A DNA stretch of 64,000 nt from Maribacter ulvicola (GCF_900155985.1 NZ_FTMA01000003.1:124001-188000); one strand, 5' to 3'; shown: positions 17,997 to 28,797, numbered from the stretch's first letter. Made by a program: numbers and translations. The notes: generated by a model from the letters alone, not told the origin.

Positions 17997-19934
17997 TTAG
18001 GGTTGAACAATTTTTAACTTAGAAATAGTGTGGTCGTTAGACTTGGCATCAGGTTTATCCAGTTCACAAAGATCAGAATTTTTAGAAACATATTCAGGAA
18101 CTATATCCTTCATTAATTTAACGGTGTTCCCACTAAAAAACATATTTGTAATACATAGCTCATCAATTTTAGAACGGACTTTAGCATAATCTACATCACG
18201 CACCTTACTGATTTTTATTTTTTGATGGTAGGTAGGCAATGTATTCTCCCCATTGGCCAACAACTCCTCATATAATTTCTCTCCTGGTCGTAGACCGGTA
18301 ATTTTTATATCAATATCTTCTGGGTAGCGAAGTCCAGATAGCTTAATCATATTCTTAGCTAAGTCATAAATTTTAACAGACTCTCCCATATCAAATATGA
18401 ATATTTCACCGCCTTCTCCCATAGCTCCAGCCTCCAAAACCAATTGTGAAGCTTCTGGTATGGTCATAAAATAACGTGTAATATCTTTATGAGTCAATGT
18501 TAACGGTCCTCCTTTTTCAATTTGCTTTCTAAATAAGGGGATAACCGACCCATTAGAACCTAATACATTTCCAAAACGAGTAGTAATAAATTTTGTTTTA
18601 TTCTCTTTCTGCATACAGCTAATATACATTTCTGCTATACGCTTGGTGGCTCCCATAACATTGGTAGGGTTCACAGCTTTATCGGTAGAAACAAAGACAA
18701 ATTTCTCAACACCATGTATCAAAGACAGGTCTGCTACATTTTTTGTCCCTCCAATATTAATTTTAATGGCTTCATAGGAGTTGTATTCCATTAAAGGAAC
18801 ATGTTTATAGGCAGCTGCATGAAAAACTACATTAGGCCTGTGCTCACTAAACAAAGCGTTCATTCTATTCTTATCACGAATATCGGATACAATTGGAATA
18901 AAATTATGGAATCCGTTTTGTTTTAATTCTTGCTGAAGATCATACAATGCCGATTCCGCCGAGTCTATAACGATCAATGAATTATAGGAGTAATTACAGA
19001 TCTGCCTAACAATTTCACTACCTATAGACCCTGCACCACCTGTTACCATAATGGTTTTGTTCATCAGCTCCATAGCAATTTTACTGTTTTTTATAGAAAT
19101 AGGTGCCCTATCCAGTAAGTCTTCGATCTGTACTTGCTTTATTTGCGATACTTTTAATTCCCCATTGATCCAATCTTCAATAGGCGGCACTATTTTAACG
19201 ACAATAGGCAAGTCCACCAATCCCTCAACGGTTTTTCTTAATTTAACCGAATTGATATTCTGTATAGAGAAAATGATTTCAGAAATATTGTTCTTCACTA
19301 TAAAAGCTTCTGTCAAAGTCTTTCTTGCAAATACGGGTATTCCGTTGATATTTTTTCCTATTTTCTTGGCATCACGATCTATATACCCAATTACCTTGTA
19401 CCTACTCTTTGTATTATTATTGATTGCACTGTGCGTAAGAACACCTGAATCTCCTGCTCCGTAGATCAAAATATTTTTGGTAACCTTAATAGAGCTATTC
19501 ATTTTGTTGTAGAATGATTTAAAAACAAAACGTGAAGCGGCAAGACCTATAAAAGTAATCAAACTATTGATGATGATGATTGACAATGGAATAGTAAACT
19601 GGCTTAGTATATCTAATTGCCTATTGACCAGTACTACAAAAATAACCAGTATACTAAAAAAGCAGACCGCATTAAATATATTGTATACATCCCTTACTCC
19701 TGTATGTCTTACTACCCCTTTATAAGAACCTACTATTAAAAAAGCAATTAACGAAGCTGTGGCTATTAGCGGAACTTGAACAAAAAAATTATGAACATCA
19801 AAATCCAAGGTTAAATTGAATCGAATAAAATAAGATAGCATAAAAGAAAAAACTACCGTGATCAAGTCTATACACAACACAAGCCATTTAGAGGCATAGC
19901 GTTGCGCACTATAATTTAGGTATTTCTGTATCAT
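17997..19934 (-). CDS. Membrane-bound nucleotide-sugar 4,6-dehydratase (WbpM/PglF/CapD type)
   Basis: The 645-residue protein begins with four hydrophobic segments (about residues 15-140). A CoA-binding-like Rossmann region follows (LIYGAGDSGVLTH near 158), then an extended SDR catalytic domain with NAD motif VTGGAGSIGSEIV near 296. Homologues convert UDP-GlcNAc to UDP-4-keto-6-deoxy-GlcNAc, the first step to bacillosamine, QuiNAc or FucNAc sugars. The gene overlaps the upstream aminotransferase gene by 4 bases, which fits making a 4-amino-4,6-dideoxy sugar together. The acetyltransferase expected for full diNAcBac synthesis is not recognised nearby. Confidence 0.93.
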   Translation of the reverse strand: MIQKYLNYSAQRYASKWLVLCIDLITVVFSFMLSYFIRFNLTLDFDVHNFFVQVPLIATASLIAFLIVGSYKGVVRHTGVRDVYNIFNAVCFFSILVIFVVLVNRQLDILSQFTIPLSIIIINSLITFIGLAASRFVFKSFYNKMNSSIKVTKNILIYGAGDSGVLTHSAINNNTKSRYKVIGYIDRDAKKIGKNINGIPVFARKTLTEAFIVKNNISEIIFSIQNINSVKLRKTVEGLVDLPIVVKIVPPIEDWINGELKVSQIKQVQIEDLLDRAPISIKNSKIAMELMNKTIMVTGGAGSIGSEIVRQICNYSYNSLIVIDSAESALYDLQQELKQNGFHNFIPIVSDIRDKNRMNALFSEHRPNVVFHAAAYKHVPLMEYNSYEAIKINIGGTKNVADLSLIHGVEKFVFVSTDKAVNPTNVMGATKRIAEMYISCMQKENKTKFITTRFGNVLGSNGSVIPLFRKQIEKGGPLTLTHKDITRYFMTIPEASQLVLEAGAMGEGGEIFIFDMGESVKIYDLAKNMIKLSGLRYPEDIDIKITGLRPGEKLYEELLANGENTLPTYHQKIKISKVRDVDYAKVRSKIDELCITNMFFSGNTVKLMKDIVPEYVSKNSDLCELDKPDAKSNDHTISKLKIVQP

Positions 19935-21067
19935 GATAAAACGGTTTTGATGGTTATTACAACACGTTCCAAATCTTCATTAGATAAATTGGAGCCACTA
20001 GGCAAACACAGACCTCTTTCAAATAATGATGCTGAGGTGCCGTCTACAAAATGCTTAGCAGTACTAAATATGGGTTGTAAGTGCAATGGTTTCCATAACG
20101 GTCTAGACTCAACATTCTCATTTAGAAGGGCTAACCTAAGTTTTTCTCTTATTTCAAAAGATGGTGTTAAGATACAACTTAACCATCTATTGGAGAAATA
20201 ACCGTTTGGCTCATTTAAAAATTCAATTTCTTCAAATTGACCTAATTGTTCTTTATAATAGTGATGGTTACTTCTACGTGCCTTCACCCGGTCGTCCAAA
20301 ACTTCCATTTGTCCGCGACCTATACCTGCAAGCACATTGCTCATTCTATAATTATATCCAATATTAGAATGTTGGTAATGCGGGGCTTCATCTCTGGCCT
20401 GTGTTGCTAAAAACACCGCTTTTTCAGCATAGGTTCTGTTTTTGGAAACCAAGGCACCACCACCAGAGGTGGTAATAATTTTATTGCCATTAAATGACAA
20501 TATACCTATATCGCCAAAAGTTCCACAGGGCATTTCATGATAAGAGCTTCCTAAAGCTTCGGCACTATCTTCTAATACAGGTATTTGAAATTCATCTGCA
20601 ATAGCTTTAATTTCAGTAACCTTATACGGCATACCATACAGGTGTACGGCAATAATCGCTTTTGGTTTCTTTCCTTCTTTGATTCCACTTTCAATGGCTT
20701 TTCTCAATAATTCAGGAGACATATTCCAAGTATCCAATTCACTATCAACAAATACCGGCTGTGCTCCTAAATATGAAATGGGATTTGCAGATGCAGAGAA
20801 TGTAAAGCTCTGACAAATAACATCGTCTCCTTTCCCTACTCCCAATAACTCCAGTCCCAAATGTATGGCTGCCGTACCAGAACTCAAAGCGGCTACATGA
20901 ACCGTATTCCCCAACTCCTCTTTTATGGCCTGTTCAAAAGCATTAACGTTTGGCCCTAGCGGGGCGATCCAATTAGTATCAAAAGCTTCTTTTACGTAGT
21001 CTTGTTCTGTGCCTCCCATATGCGGAGAGGAAAGCCATATTTTAGTAGGTGTAGAAACGGTTTTCAA
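19931..21067 (-). CDS. DegT/DnrJ/EryC1/StrS-family sugar aminotransferase (PglE-like)
   Basis: The 378-residue PLP enzyme has the family features. PHMGGTEQDYVKEAF lies at the N-terminus. Substrate-pocket SFTFSASANPISYLGAQP is followed by the PLP-ring aspartate in EDSAEALG. The Schiff-base lysine is in FNGNKIITTSGGG near residue 193. It would transaminate the 4-keto-6-deoxy sugar made by the dehydratase whose gene overlaps it by four bases. It is the first gene of the minus-strand export operon. PglE-like UDP-4-amino-4,6-dideoxy-GlcNAc formation is the best guess; the exact stereochemistry cannot be told. Confidence 0.92.
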   Translation of the reverse strand: MKTVSTPTKIWLSSPHMGGTEQDYVKEAFDTNWIAPLGPNVNAFEQAIKEELGNTVHVAALSSGTAAIHLGLELLGVGKGDDVICQSFTFSASANPISYLGAQPVFVDSELDTWNMSPELLRKAIESGIKEGKKPKAIIAVHLYGMPYKVTEIKAIADEFQIPVLEDSAEALGSSYHEMPCGTFGDIGILSFNGNKIITTSGGGALVSKNRTYAEKAVFLATQARDEAPHYQHSNIGYNYRMSNVLAGIGRGQMEVLDDRVKARRSNHHYYKEQLGQFEEIEFLNEPNGYFSNRWLSCILTPSFEIREKLRLALLNENVESRPLWKPLHLQPIFSTAKHFVDGTSASLFERGLCLPSGSNLSNEDLERVVITIKTVLS

Positions 21068-21087
21068 TAGTTGTCAATTTAGGATTA

Positions 21088-21095
21088 CAAATATA
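21088..21095 (-). promoter_or_regulatory. Possible -7 box for the minus-strand polysaccharide operon
   Basis: On the minus strand 21095-21088 reads TATATTTG, matching TAnnTTTG, 21 bases before the aminotransferase ATG. No TTG is present at the expected upstream spacing, so this is a half-match only. Confidence 0.3.
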
Positions 21096-21307
21096 AAGTT
21101 CAAAATTAACTATACATTTCTTCATTGCTCTGATTTAATAGTATATTTCGTTTAATCCTTACAAATTATCGGTTAAATGATATGCTATTCCCCATTTAAC
21201 CTATCTACCCGCTTTTTCACCGTGTATTTCACGAGTTCATCTAAAATATATTTCCTAATGGACCGTTATTTTCTAATCTTTGTCTTTTTAATTCCTAAAA
21301 ATTAGTA

Positions 21308-22705
21308 ATGAAAAGTATTACAAAAATTTGTTGCATCGGTGCTGGTTATGTTGGTGGCCCTACCATGTCGGTTATTGCCAAACAATGTCCGGAAATACAG
21401 GTTACTGTGGTTGACATCAATAAAGACCGTATTGACCAATGGAATACCAATGACCTAGATACACTACCTATATATGAACCTGGACTAAAAGAAATTGTAG
21501 CCGAACGGCGCGGTAAAAACCTATTTTTCTCCACTGAGGTAGATAAAGCGATCGACGAAGCTCAAATGATATTTATCTCTGTAAACACCCCAACCAAAAC
21601 CTACGGTAAAGGAAAAGGGCAAGCTGCAGATTTAAAATTTATAGAACTTTGTGCGCGTAACATTGCCAAAGTAGCCAAAGATGACAAGATAGTTGTTGAA
21701 AAATCAACGCTTCCTGTAAGAACTGCACAAGCCATTCAAAATATATTGGACAACACCGGTAATTCGGTAAACTTCGAGATTTTATCAAACCCGGAGTTTT
21801 TAGCGGAAGGTACTGCTATTGAAGACCTAATACATGCAGACCGCGTGCTCATTGGTGGTAATGACACCCCAAGTGGCCAAGCTGCAAAAGACGCACTTAG
21901 CGCTGTTTATGAACATTGGCTACCAAAGGAACGTATTTTACAGACCAATGTGTGGTCATCGGAATTATCTAAATTGGTTGCCAATGCATTTTTGGCACAA
22001 CGTGTTTCTTCCATAAACACCATATCTGCATTATGTGAAAAAACAGACGCCAATATCCAAGAAATTTCCAGGGCAATAGGTTTTGATAGTCGCATTGGCC
22101 CTAAATTTTTAAATGCATCTGTTGGTTTTGGGGGATCATGCTTTCAAAAAGACATCTTAAACCTGGTTTATATTGCCCGCTCATATGGGTTAAATGAAGT
22201 TGCAGATTACTGGGAGCAGGTCATTATCGCCAACGACTATCAAAAAAGCCGCTTTGCGGAGAATATTATCTCTAGTCTGTACAACACTATTTCGGGCAAA
22301 AAGATCATTATATATGGCTGGGCGTTCAAAAAAGACACGAATGACACCAGAGAATCTGCTGCCATTGCCGTTGCAGATGCCTTATTGGAAGAACGGGCAG
22401 AAATTATAGTCTATGACCCTAAAGTTTCAGAAGAACGTATTTACGCAGATTTAGATTACCTAAATACCAGGTCTCCAGAAGAAAACAGAAGATTATTAAA
22501 AGTAACCAATACCCCTATTGAGGTTACTAAAGAAGCTCATGCCATTGCTATTTTAACCGAATGGGACGAATTTAAAACCTACGATTGGAAAACCATTTAT
22601 GAGCAAATGCTAAAACCCGCTTTTGTATTTGATGGCAGACGTCTTTTAGATAGCGCTACTATGGAAACCATTGGCTTTAACTATTATAAAATAGGACAAT
22701 CATGA
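21308..22705 (+). CDS. ugd: UDP-glucose 6-dehydrogenase (animal-like type)
   Basis: This 465-residue enzyme oxidises UDP-glucose to UDP-glucuronate with two NAD+. The NAD motif [17 protein letters not shown] is at the N-terminus. The central region has [16 protein letters not shown], and the catalytic cysteine is residue 278 in [10 protein letters not shown]. The C-terminal UDP-binding domain shows [14 protein letters not shown] and FDGRRLLD. The protein follows the animal UGDH pattern ([30 protein letters not shown]) rather than the shorter bacterial Ugd pattern. It overlaps the following epimerase gene by 4 bases, giving UDP-GlcA then UDP-GalA. Confidence 0.95.
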   Translation: MKSITKICCIGAGYVGGPTMSVIAKQCPEIQVTVVDINKDRIDQWNTNDLDTLPIYEPGLKEIVAERRGKNLFFSTEVDKAIDEAQMIFISVNTPTKTYGKGKGQAADLKFIELCARNIAKVAKDDKIVVEKSTLPVRTAQAIQNILDNTGNSVNFEILSNPEFLAEGTAIEDLIHADRVLIGGNDTPSGQAAKDALSAVYEHWLPKERILQTNVWSSELSKLVANAFLAQRVSSINTISALCEKTDANIQEISRAIGFDSRIGPKFLNASVGFGGSCFQKDILNLVYIARSYGLNEVADYWEQVIIANDYQKSRFAENIISSLYNTISGKKIIIYGWAFKKDTNDTRESAAIAVADALLEERAEIIVYDPKVSEERIYADLDYLNTRSPEENRRLLKVTNTPIEVTKEAHAIAILTEWDEFKTYDWKTIYEQMLKPAFVFDGRRLLDSATMETIGFNYYKIGQS

Positions 22706-23727
22706 AAATTTTAGTAACCGGTGCTGCCGGTTTTATTGGGTTTTTTGTTGCTAAAAGTTTAGTAAACAAAGGCCATGAAGTAGTAGGTTTGGACAATATT
22801 AATGACTACTACGATGTTAACCTTAAATACGCAAGGTTAAACGAACTAGGCATTCAAAGGGAAGGTGCCCAAGCATTTAACCAATTAACCGAAAGCACCA
22901 CCCATTCCGCTTTTTCATTCATAAGATTGGGTCTTGAAGACCGTGAACACCTACCAAAACTGTTTACAGCACAAAAGTTTGATGTGGTCTGTAATCTAGC
23001 GGCTCAGGCCGGTGTTCGCTATAGCTTAGAGAATCCTGAAGCCTATGTGGATAGCAATGTAGTGGGTTTTCTAAATATTTTAGAATGCTGCCGTAACTAC
23101 AAGATCAAGCATTTGGTTTATGCCAGTAGCTCTAGTGTATATGGATTGAACGAAAAAATACCGTTTGAAACTACGGATGCCGTTGATCACCCGGTAAGTT
23201 TATATGCGGCCACCAAGAAGAGTAACGAATTAATGGCACATTCCTATAGCCATTTATACGGATTTAAAACTACCGGATTACGATTCTTTACGGTCTATGG
23301 CCCTTGGGGCAGACCAGATATGGCCATGTTTTTATTTACAGATGCCATTGTTAACGACAAACCTATAAAGGTGTTTAATAACGGAAAGCTTGAACGCGAT
23401 TTCACTTATATAGATGATATTACGGAAGGCGTAGTGCGTATTATACAAAAACCGGTCACGGAACAGCTTAAAGAGAAAGGTGATTTTAAAATCTATAATA
23501 TTGGTAATAGCAAATCTGTAAAATTAATGGATTTCATAACCGCTATAGAAGAAAGTTTAGACACTGTAGCTAAAAAAGACATGTACCCTATGCAACCTGG
23601 TGATGTTGAAAAAACTTGGGCCAATGTAGATGACCTAATAGCAGATTATGATTACCGCCCCAATACCCCTATTAAAGAAGGTGTGCAACAATTTGTGGAG
23701 TGGTATAAAGCTTTTTACAAATCATAA
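22702..23727 (+). CDS. UDP-glucuronate 4-epimerase-like SDR
   Basis: The 341-residue extended SDR has the NAD motif [32 protein letters not shown] and the catalytic YAATKKSNE. Family members epimerise UDP-glucuronate to UDP-galacturonate. NDYYD and the upstream overlap with UDP-glucose dehydrogenase support this substrate. Its product is a likely donor for uronate residues in the polymer made by this locus. Confidence 0.9.
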   Translation: MKILVTGAAGFIGFFVAKSLVNKGHEVVGLDNINDYYDVNLKYARLNELGIQREGAQAFNQLTESTTHSAFSFIRLGLEDREHLPKLFTAQKFDVVCNLAAQAGVRYSLENPEAYVDSNVVGFLNILECCRNYKIKHLVYASSSSVYGLNEKIPFETTDAVDHPVSLYAATKKSNELMAHSYSHLYGFKTTGLRFFTVYGPWGRPDMAMFLFTDAIVNDKPIKVFNNGKLERDFTYIDDITEGVVRIIQKPVTEQLKEKGDFKIYNIGNSKSVKLMDFITAIEESLDTVAKKDMYPMQPGDVEKTWANVDDLIADYDYRPNTPIKEGVQQFVEWYKAFYKS

Positions 23728-23816
23728 ATATATAATACACATAAGGAACCCCCGCATAATTTATTTTACAACTTGAAATAAATTTTGTTTCACTGTATAA
23801 CATGAATTAACTCCAA

Positions 23817-25250
23817 ATGCTTTTCAATTCCTTAGATTTTGCAATTTTCCTACCGGTGACTTTTATGTTATACTGGTTTATTGTTCAGAAGAACTTAAAA
23901 CTTCAGAATGTATTAATTGTTTGTGCCAGTTATCTATTTTACGGCTGGTGGGATTGGCGATTTTTATCATTAATTATATTTAGCACTTTTGTAGATTATA
24001 CGATTGGCTATTTACTAAAGCAAGAACAAAATTCCATAAAACGGAAGATTTATTTATGGATTAGCATCACAATTAATTTAGGCTTTTTAGGTTTTTTTAA
24101 ATATTATAACTTTTTTATTGAAAGTTTTACAGAAGCATTCATATTTTTTGGAAAAGAAATACAACCCAACACTTTAGATATAATTCTTCCTGTAGGCATT
24201 AGTTTTTATACATTTCAAACGCTCAGTTACACTATTGACGTCTACAAAAGGAAACTTGAACCTACCACTGATTTTATAGCTTTTGCGGCATTTGTCAGCT
24301 TCTTTCCTCAGTTAGTCGCCGGTCCAATAGAAAGAGCTACCAATCTTTTACCTCAATTTTACCAAAAACGTAATTTCAATTATCCTTTGGCAGTTTTAGG
24401 TTTAAGGCAAATTCTGTGGGGCTTATTTAAGAAAGTAGTTATCGCAGATAATTGCGCAAAATATGCCAATATCATATTTAATGATTACGCCAGTTACGAC
24501 ACAAGCTCATTAATTTTAGGGGCTCTATTTTTTACTTTTCAAATTTATGGAGATTTCAGCGGTTATTCAGATATAGCCATAGGTACATCGCGCTTATTTG
24601 GATTTAATCTCATGCAAAATTTTGCATTCCCATATTTTTCAAGGGATATTGCAGAATTTTGGAGAAGGTGGCATATCTCACTTTCTACTTGGTTTAGAGA
24701 TTATTTATACATCCCTTTAGGAGGTAGCAAAGGTGGTACGAAAATGAAAATTCGGAACACCTTTATTATATTTTTAGTCAGCGGTTTTTGGCATGGAGCA
24801 AACTGGACATTTATATTTTGGGGATTTTTAAATGCACTATATTTTCTACCCTTACTATTACGCAATAAAAATCGAAAAAACACAAATGATGTTGCAGAAG
24901 GAAGATGGCTCCCTAATTTCAAAGAAATTATTCAAATATTTTTTACTTTTTGGTTAACTGTTTTTGCATGGATTTTCTTTAGAGCAGATTCTATATCACA
25001 TGCTTTTAATTATATCTCTAAGCTTTTAACAAGTGATAACTATGCAAAAAATTTATCCATTCCTTCAGAACTATATTATTTAATTCTTTTTTTCTTAAGT
25101 ATAGAATGGCTTGGAAGATCATCAAAATTTGCAATAGAAAGGTTACAATTTATGCATAAAACTTTCAGGTGGGTATTTTATTTAAGCATAATCCTTCTCT
25201 TATTTAAGTTTGCAGGTCAAGAACAAGAGTTTATTTATTTTCAATTTTAA
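23817..25250 (+). CDS. MBOAT-family O-acyltransferase, copy 1 (AlgI-like)
   Basis: The 477-residue inner-membrane protein has about ten hydrophobic segments. It carries the MBOAT signatures FFPQLVAGPIERA, FWRRWHISLSTWFRDYLYIP and the invariant-histidine motif SGFWHGANWTF. AlgI-type proteins move acyl groups, usually acetyl, across the membrane for polysaccharide O-acetylation. It is followed after 3 bases by an SGNH-like partner gene. A closely similar gene with its own, different partner lies at 42761, so the locus has two acylation cassettes. Confidence 0.93.
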   Translation: MLFNSLDFAIFLPVTFMLYWFIVQKNLKLQNVLIVCASYLFYGWWDWRFLSLIIFSTFVDYTIGYLLKQEQNSIKRKIYLWISITINLGFLGFFKYYNFFIESFTEAFIFFGKEIQPNTLDIILPVGISFYTFQTLSYTIDVYKRKLEPTTDFIAFAAFVSFFPQLVAGPIERATNLLPQFYQKRNFNYPLAVLGLRQILWGLFKKVVIADNCAKYANIIFNDYASYDTSSLILGALFFTFQIYGDFSGYSDIAIGTSRLFGFNLMQNFAFPYFSRDIAEFWRRWHISLSTWFRDYLYIPLGGSKGGTKMKIRNTFIIFLVSGFWHGANWTFIFWGFLNALYFLPLLLRNKNRKNTNDVAEGRWLPNFKEIIQIFFTFWLTVFAWIFFRADSISHAFNYISKLLTSDNYAKNLSIPSELYYLILFFLSIEWLGRSSKFAIERLQFMHKTFRWVFYLSIILLLFKFAGQEQEFIYFQF

Positions 25251-25253
25251 AAA

Positions 25254-26171
25254 ATGAAATTATTTCTTAAAAACATATTTTTATTTTGTCTTGTTAGTTT
25301 GCTTTTTGGTGAAATAGTATGTCGTTTTTCATATGTTACCTCTGACATTCCTAGCAGGATTATAGATAAAAACAATATTCAAAAATATAACCCTAATCAA
25401 ACTGGAAAATGGATTGGCAACAGTCATAGTTGGCACATAAATAAAGATGGATGGCCGGGATCATTACCAAAATCAAGAAAAAACCTAATCACCATTATAG
25501 GAGATTCTTATGTAGAAAATTTCATGAATCCAGATTCCTGTCGCCAATCGGTATTTTTAAAAAAGATGCTACCTACTTACAATTTCTATGAGGCATCCCG
25601 GTCTGGAGTTTCATTTATTGAAGCAATGAGCATAGCATCAGTTTTAGACTCACTGCAGCCACTACAACAATTAATATACATACACGATGCCGACTTATTA
25701 GAAAGTGTGGTTCAGATAAAAAAAATGCCGGATATTACACAATATGACAGTGAAAACATAAAGATTATTCCAGGTATTCTAAAATCCCCAGGTTTAAAAA
25801 AGATTTTATATAATTGGAAGCTTATCTATTACTTATACACCAATTATTCTTTTGGTATAAAACACAAAAATGATGCAAAGCCAAAAAAGGAGAATATAAA
25901 AAACAAATCTTTAACCTTAAAAGATAGAGAAGAGCTTAAAAAGCTATTATCCTATGTAAACAGAACTTTTAACAAAAGCAATATTTCACTAGTATACAGA
26001 CCTAATGGTAATCCTGAAATTTTAAAATTACTGACTAATTTTGATTTTAAAATAATTTTGCTAGTTGATCATAAAGAAAAAGAGTGGTCCTTTGAACATG
26101 ACCCGCATTGGACATGTACCGGACACGAAGAAGCGGCAGAGCAAGTATCTTTAAAATTATCTCGAAAGTAA
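25254..26171 (+). CDS. SGNH-like (AlgX/AlgJ-type) acetyltransferase partner of MBOAT 1
   Basis: The 305-residue protein starts with a hydrophobic signal anchor (about residues 5-22), so it should act in the periplasm. It shows the SGNH block-I motif GDSYVENF near residue 83 and a block-V-like DPHWTCTGHEEAA near the C-terminus, giving Ser and Asp-His of a catalytic triad. It probably transfers acetyl delivered by the upstream MBOAT onto the polysaccharide. The middle of the protein is lysine-rich and not recognisable. AlgX-like assignment rests on these motifs and the 3-base spacing to the MBOAT gene. Confidence 0.7.
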   Translation: MKLFLKNIFLFCLVSLLFGEIVCRFSYVTSDIPSRIIDKNNIQKYNPNQTGKWIGNSHSWHINKDGWPGSLPKSRKNLITIIGDSYVENFMNPDSCRQSVFLKKMLPTYNFYEASRSGVSFIEAMSIASVLDSLQPLQQLIYIHDADLLESVVQIKKMPDITQYDSENIKIIPGILKSPGLKKILYNWKLIYYLYTNYSFGIKHKNDAKPKKENIKNKSLTLKDREELKKLLSYVNRTFNKSNISLVYRPNGNPEILKLLTNFDFKIILLVDHKEKEWSFEHDPHWTCTGHEEAAEQVSLKLSRK

Positions 26172-26322
26172 AAAAGAGTTTCAACCTTAAATCATTTTTA
26201 TTAATATATATCTAAAATAATAAAAAGCTAAATTACACTTCTCGAAAATTCTGGTGTATTTACATAATAACAAAACAAATTTTCAGTTTAATTATACCTA
26301 TATGCAATCTCAAAACACATAA

Positions 26323-27315
26323 ATGAATCTATACAATCTCAATTCAAACTTTCATATTCTAGTCACTGGTGGTGCCGGCTTTATAGGATCCAACCTTTGT
26401 AACGCTTTATTACAAAATGGCAACCAAGTTACCTGTTTAGATAACTTTGCCACTGGTAAACGCGAAAATATTGCGCCTTTGGTAGAAAATCCAAAATTCA
26501 CTTTAATAGAAGGTGATATAAGAAATTTAGCCGACTGCCAAAAAGCGTGCGAGGGTGTAGATTATATTTTGCATCAAGCCGCCTTAGGATCTGTACCAAG
26601 ATCTATTAACGACCCCATTACCAGCAATGACGTTAATGTTTCCGGATTTTTAAATATATTGGTCGCCGCACGAGACGCCAAAGCAAAACGCTTTATTTAT
26701 GCCGCAAGTTCATCTACTTATGGCGATTCTACCAACATGCCCAAAGTAGAGGATATAATTGGTAAACCCCTCTCCCCTTACGCCATTACAAAATATGTTA
26801 ATGAGTTATATGCAGATGTGTTCAGTAAAACCTATGGCATAGAAACTATCGGTTTACGTTATTTTAATGTTTTTGGCCGTAAACAAGATCCAAACGGTGC
26901 CTATGCGGCCGTTATTCCAAAATTTGTGATGCAGTTAATGCAACACCAATCTCCGGTAATTAATGGCGATGGATCTTTTTCAAGAGATTTCACCTATATT
27001 GATAACGTTATTCAAATGAACGTGCGTGCTATGGTTACCGACAACCAAAATGCATTGAATACCGTATATAATACCGCCTTTGGGGAACGTACCAATTTAA
27101 AGGAACTAACCGCACTGCTAAAGGAATATTTAGGGGCATACGACCCTAAAATTAAAGAAGTAGAAAACGTGTACGGTCCTACCAGAGCTGGCGATGTACC
27201 ACATTCCCTAGCATCGGTTGACAAGGCAAAGGAACTACTAGGTTACGATCCTAAATATGACATTAAAACCGGACTTAAAGAAGCGGTGAAATGGTATTGG
27301 GAGCATTTGAAGTAA
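26323..27315 (+). CDS. UDP-N-acetylglucosamine 4-epimerase-like SDR (WbpP/TviC type)
   Basis: The 330-residue extended SDR has VTGGAGFIGSNLCNALL near residue 14, DNFATGKRENI, the serine/threonine segment AASSSTYGD and the catalytic YAITK. These match WbpP/TviC enzymes, which interconvert UDP-GlcNAc and UDP-GalNAc or the corresponding uronates. It is followed by a TviB/WbpA-like dehydrogenase, giving a UDP-GalNAcA route. The first ATG gives about ten residues before the Rossmann strand. Confidence 0.9.
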   Translation: MNLYNLNSNFHILVTGGAGFIGSNLCNALLQNGNQVTCLDNFATGKRENIAPLVENPKFTLIEGDIRNLADCQKACEGVDYILHQAALGSVPRSINDPITSNDVNVSGFLNILVAARDAKAKRFIYAASSSTYGDSTNMPKVEDIIGKPLSPYAITKYVNELYADVFSKTYGIETIGLRYFNVFGRKQDPNGAYAAVIPKFVMQLMQHQSPVINGDGSFSRDFTYIDNVIQMNVRAMVTDNQNALNTVYNTAFGERTNLKELTALLKEYLGAYDPKIKEVENVYGPTRAGDVPHSLASVDKAKELLGYDPKYDIKTGLKEAVKWYWEHLK

Positions 27316-27413
27316 ATTTTAGGAGTTAGGAGTTAAAAAAACAATATAAAAAGTTGCTTAACGCAAAGATTTAATAATTTAAGGTTATGTACCATAACCG
27401 AAGTAACAAGAGT

Positions 27414-28694
27414 ATGAAAGACATAAAAATTGCCATTATTGGTTTAGGTTACGTAGGCCTACCTTTAGCCCGTTTATTTGCCACCAAATACCCTGTAATT
27501 GGTTTTGATATTAATCAAGGCCGTATAGATGAACTTCGTAAAGGTCATGACAGCACCTTAGAAGTTGAAGATGCTATTCTTCAAAATGTACTACAAGAAT
27601 CTCCAAAAATGGAAACGGGTCTTTACTGCTCCAATCAATTGGAAGATATTGCTGATTGTAATTATTATATTGTAACGGTACCAACACCTGTAGACAGTAC
27701 CAACAGACCTATATTAACACCACTTTATAAAGCAAGCGAAACCGTTGGGCAAGTACTAAAGAAAGGAGATACGGTCGTTTATGAATCTACGGTATACCCA
27801 GGTGTTACCGAAGATGAATGTATACCGGTTTTAGAAAAAATAAGTAGCCTGGTATTTAATGAAGATTTCTTTGCCGGGTATTCTCCAGAACGTATTAACC
27901 CGGGTGACAAAGAGCATACGGTAGAAAAGATCCTAAAAGTTACTTCTGGTTCAACACCAGAGGTGGGCAAAAAAGTAGATGCGCTTTATGCCTCTGTTAT
28001 TACAGCAGGTACGCACCTAGCCCCTACTATTAAAGTAGCCGAGGCTGCCAAGGTCATTGAAAATTCGCAACGCGATATTAATATTGCCTTTGTCAATGAA
28101 TTGGCAAAAATTTTCAATCTTATGGGCATTGACACCCACCAAGTATTGGAAGCCGCAGGTACCAAATGGAACTTTCTCCCTTTTAAACCCGGTTTGGTTG
28201 GCGGGCATTGTATAGGTGTAGATCCGTATTATTTAGCACAAAAAGCCCAAGAATTTGGCTACCACCCAGAAATTATCTTGGCCGGTAGACGTATGAACGA
28301 TACCATGGGTAAATATGTATCCTCAGAAGTGGTAAAACTTATGGTACAAAAAGACATTAAAATAAAAGGCAGTAATATCTTGGTCTTAGGGATCACCTTT
28401 AAAGAAAATTGCCCCGATGTTAGAAATACCAAAGCGGTTGATGTCATTAACAATTTGGCAAGTTATGGATCTCATGTTACCGTATATGACCCTTGGGCAT
28501 CTCCTAAAGAAGTGGCGCATGAATACAACCTAAAGGTAACCAATGAATTACCACAACAAAAATTTGATGCTATTGTTTTAACCGTGGCACATAAAGAATT
28601 TCTAACCTTAAAGCTACAAAGTTTATTAGCTGGAACAGGAGTCATTTATGATGTTAAAGGTATTTTGACCGAAGGCGTTGATGGTAGATTATAA
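27414..28694 (+). CDS. UDP-N-acetyl-hexosamine 6-dehydrogenase (WbpO/TviB/WecC family)
   Basis: The enzyme oxidises C6 of a UDP-N-acetylhexosamine to a uronic acid. It has NAD motif IAIIGLGYVGLPLARLFA, the central SPERINPGD, the catalytic cysteine in GGHCIGVDPYYLA (about residue 266) and C-terminal FKENCPDVRNTKAVDV. The frame is open from an ATG at 27387, but the ATG at 27414 gives the usual N-terminus directly before the Rossmann fold. With the preceding epimerase the product is probably UDP-GalNAcA. A strong terminator follows. Confidence 0.91.
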   Translation: MKDIKIAIIGLGYVGLPLARLFATKYPVIGFDINQGRIDELRKGHDSTLEVEDAILQNVLQESPKMETGLYCSNQLEDIADCNYYIVTVPTPVDSTNRPILTPLYKASETVGQVLKKGDTVVYESTVYPGVTEDECIPVLEKISSLVFNEDFFAGYSPERINPGDKEHTVEKILKVTSGSTPEVGKKVDALYASVITAGTHLAPTIKVAEAAKVIENSQRDINIAFVNELAKIFNLMGIDTHQVLEAAGTKWNFLPFKPGLVGGHCIGVDPYYLAQKAQEFGYHPEIILAGRRMNDTMGKYVSSEVVKLMVQKDIKIKGSNILVLGITFKENCPDVRNTKAVDVINNLASYGSHVTVYDPWASPKEVAHEYNLKVTNELPQQKFDAIVLTVAHKEFLTLKLQSLLAGTGVIYDVKGILTEGVDGRL

Positions 28695-28765
28695 GCCAAA
28701 TAGCTTGTTCTAGTGCAATTGCCTTTAACTATTGTCATAGTATTACACTTGTTTTGACAAAAACT

Positions 28766-28797
28766 AAACCTGACCAACGTATTATTGGTCAGGTTTT
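28766..28797 (+). terminator. Rho-independent terminator after the UDP-sugar dehydrogenase gene
   Basis: A perfect 12-bp stem (28766-28777 with 28785-28796, core CCTGACCAA) with a seven-base loop is followed by a T run. It ends the sugar-precursor transcription unit and separates it from the flippase-led unit. Confidence 0.8.

Noticed and set aside
19051-19464. 137-codon plus-strand frame inside the 4,6-dehydratase gene
   Set aside because: Complement of a well-defined SDR gene; hydrophobic composition is a by-product of antisense codons.
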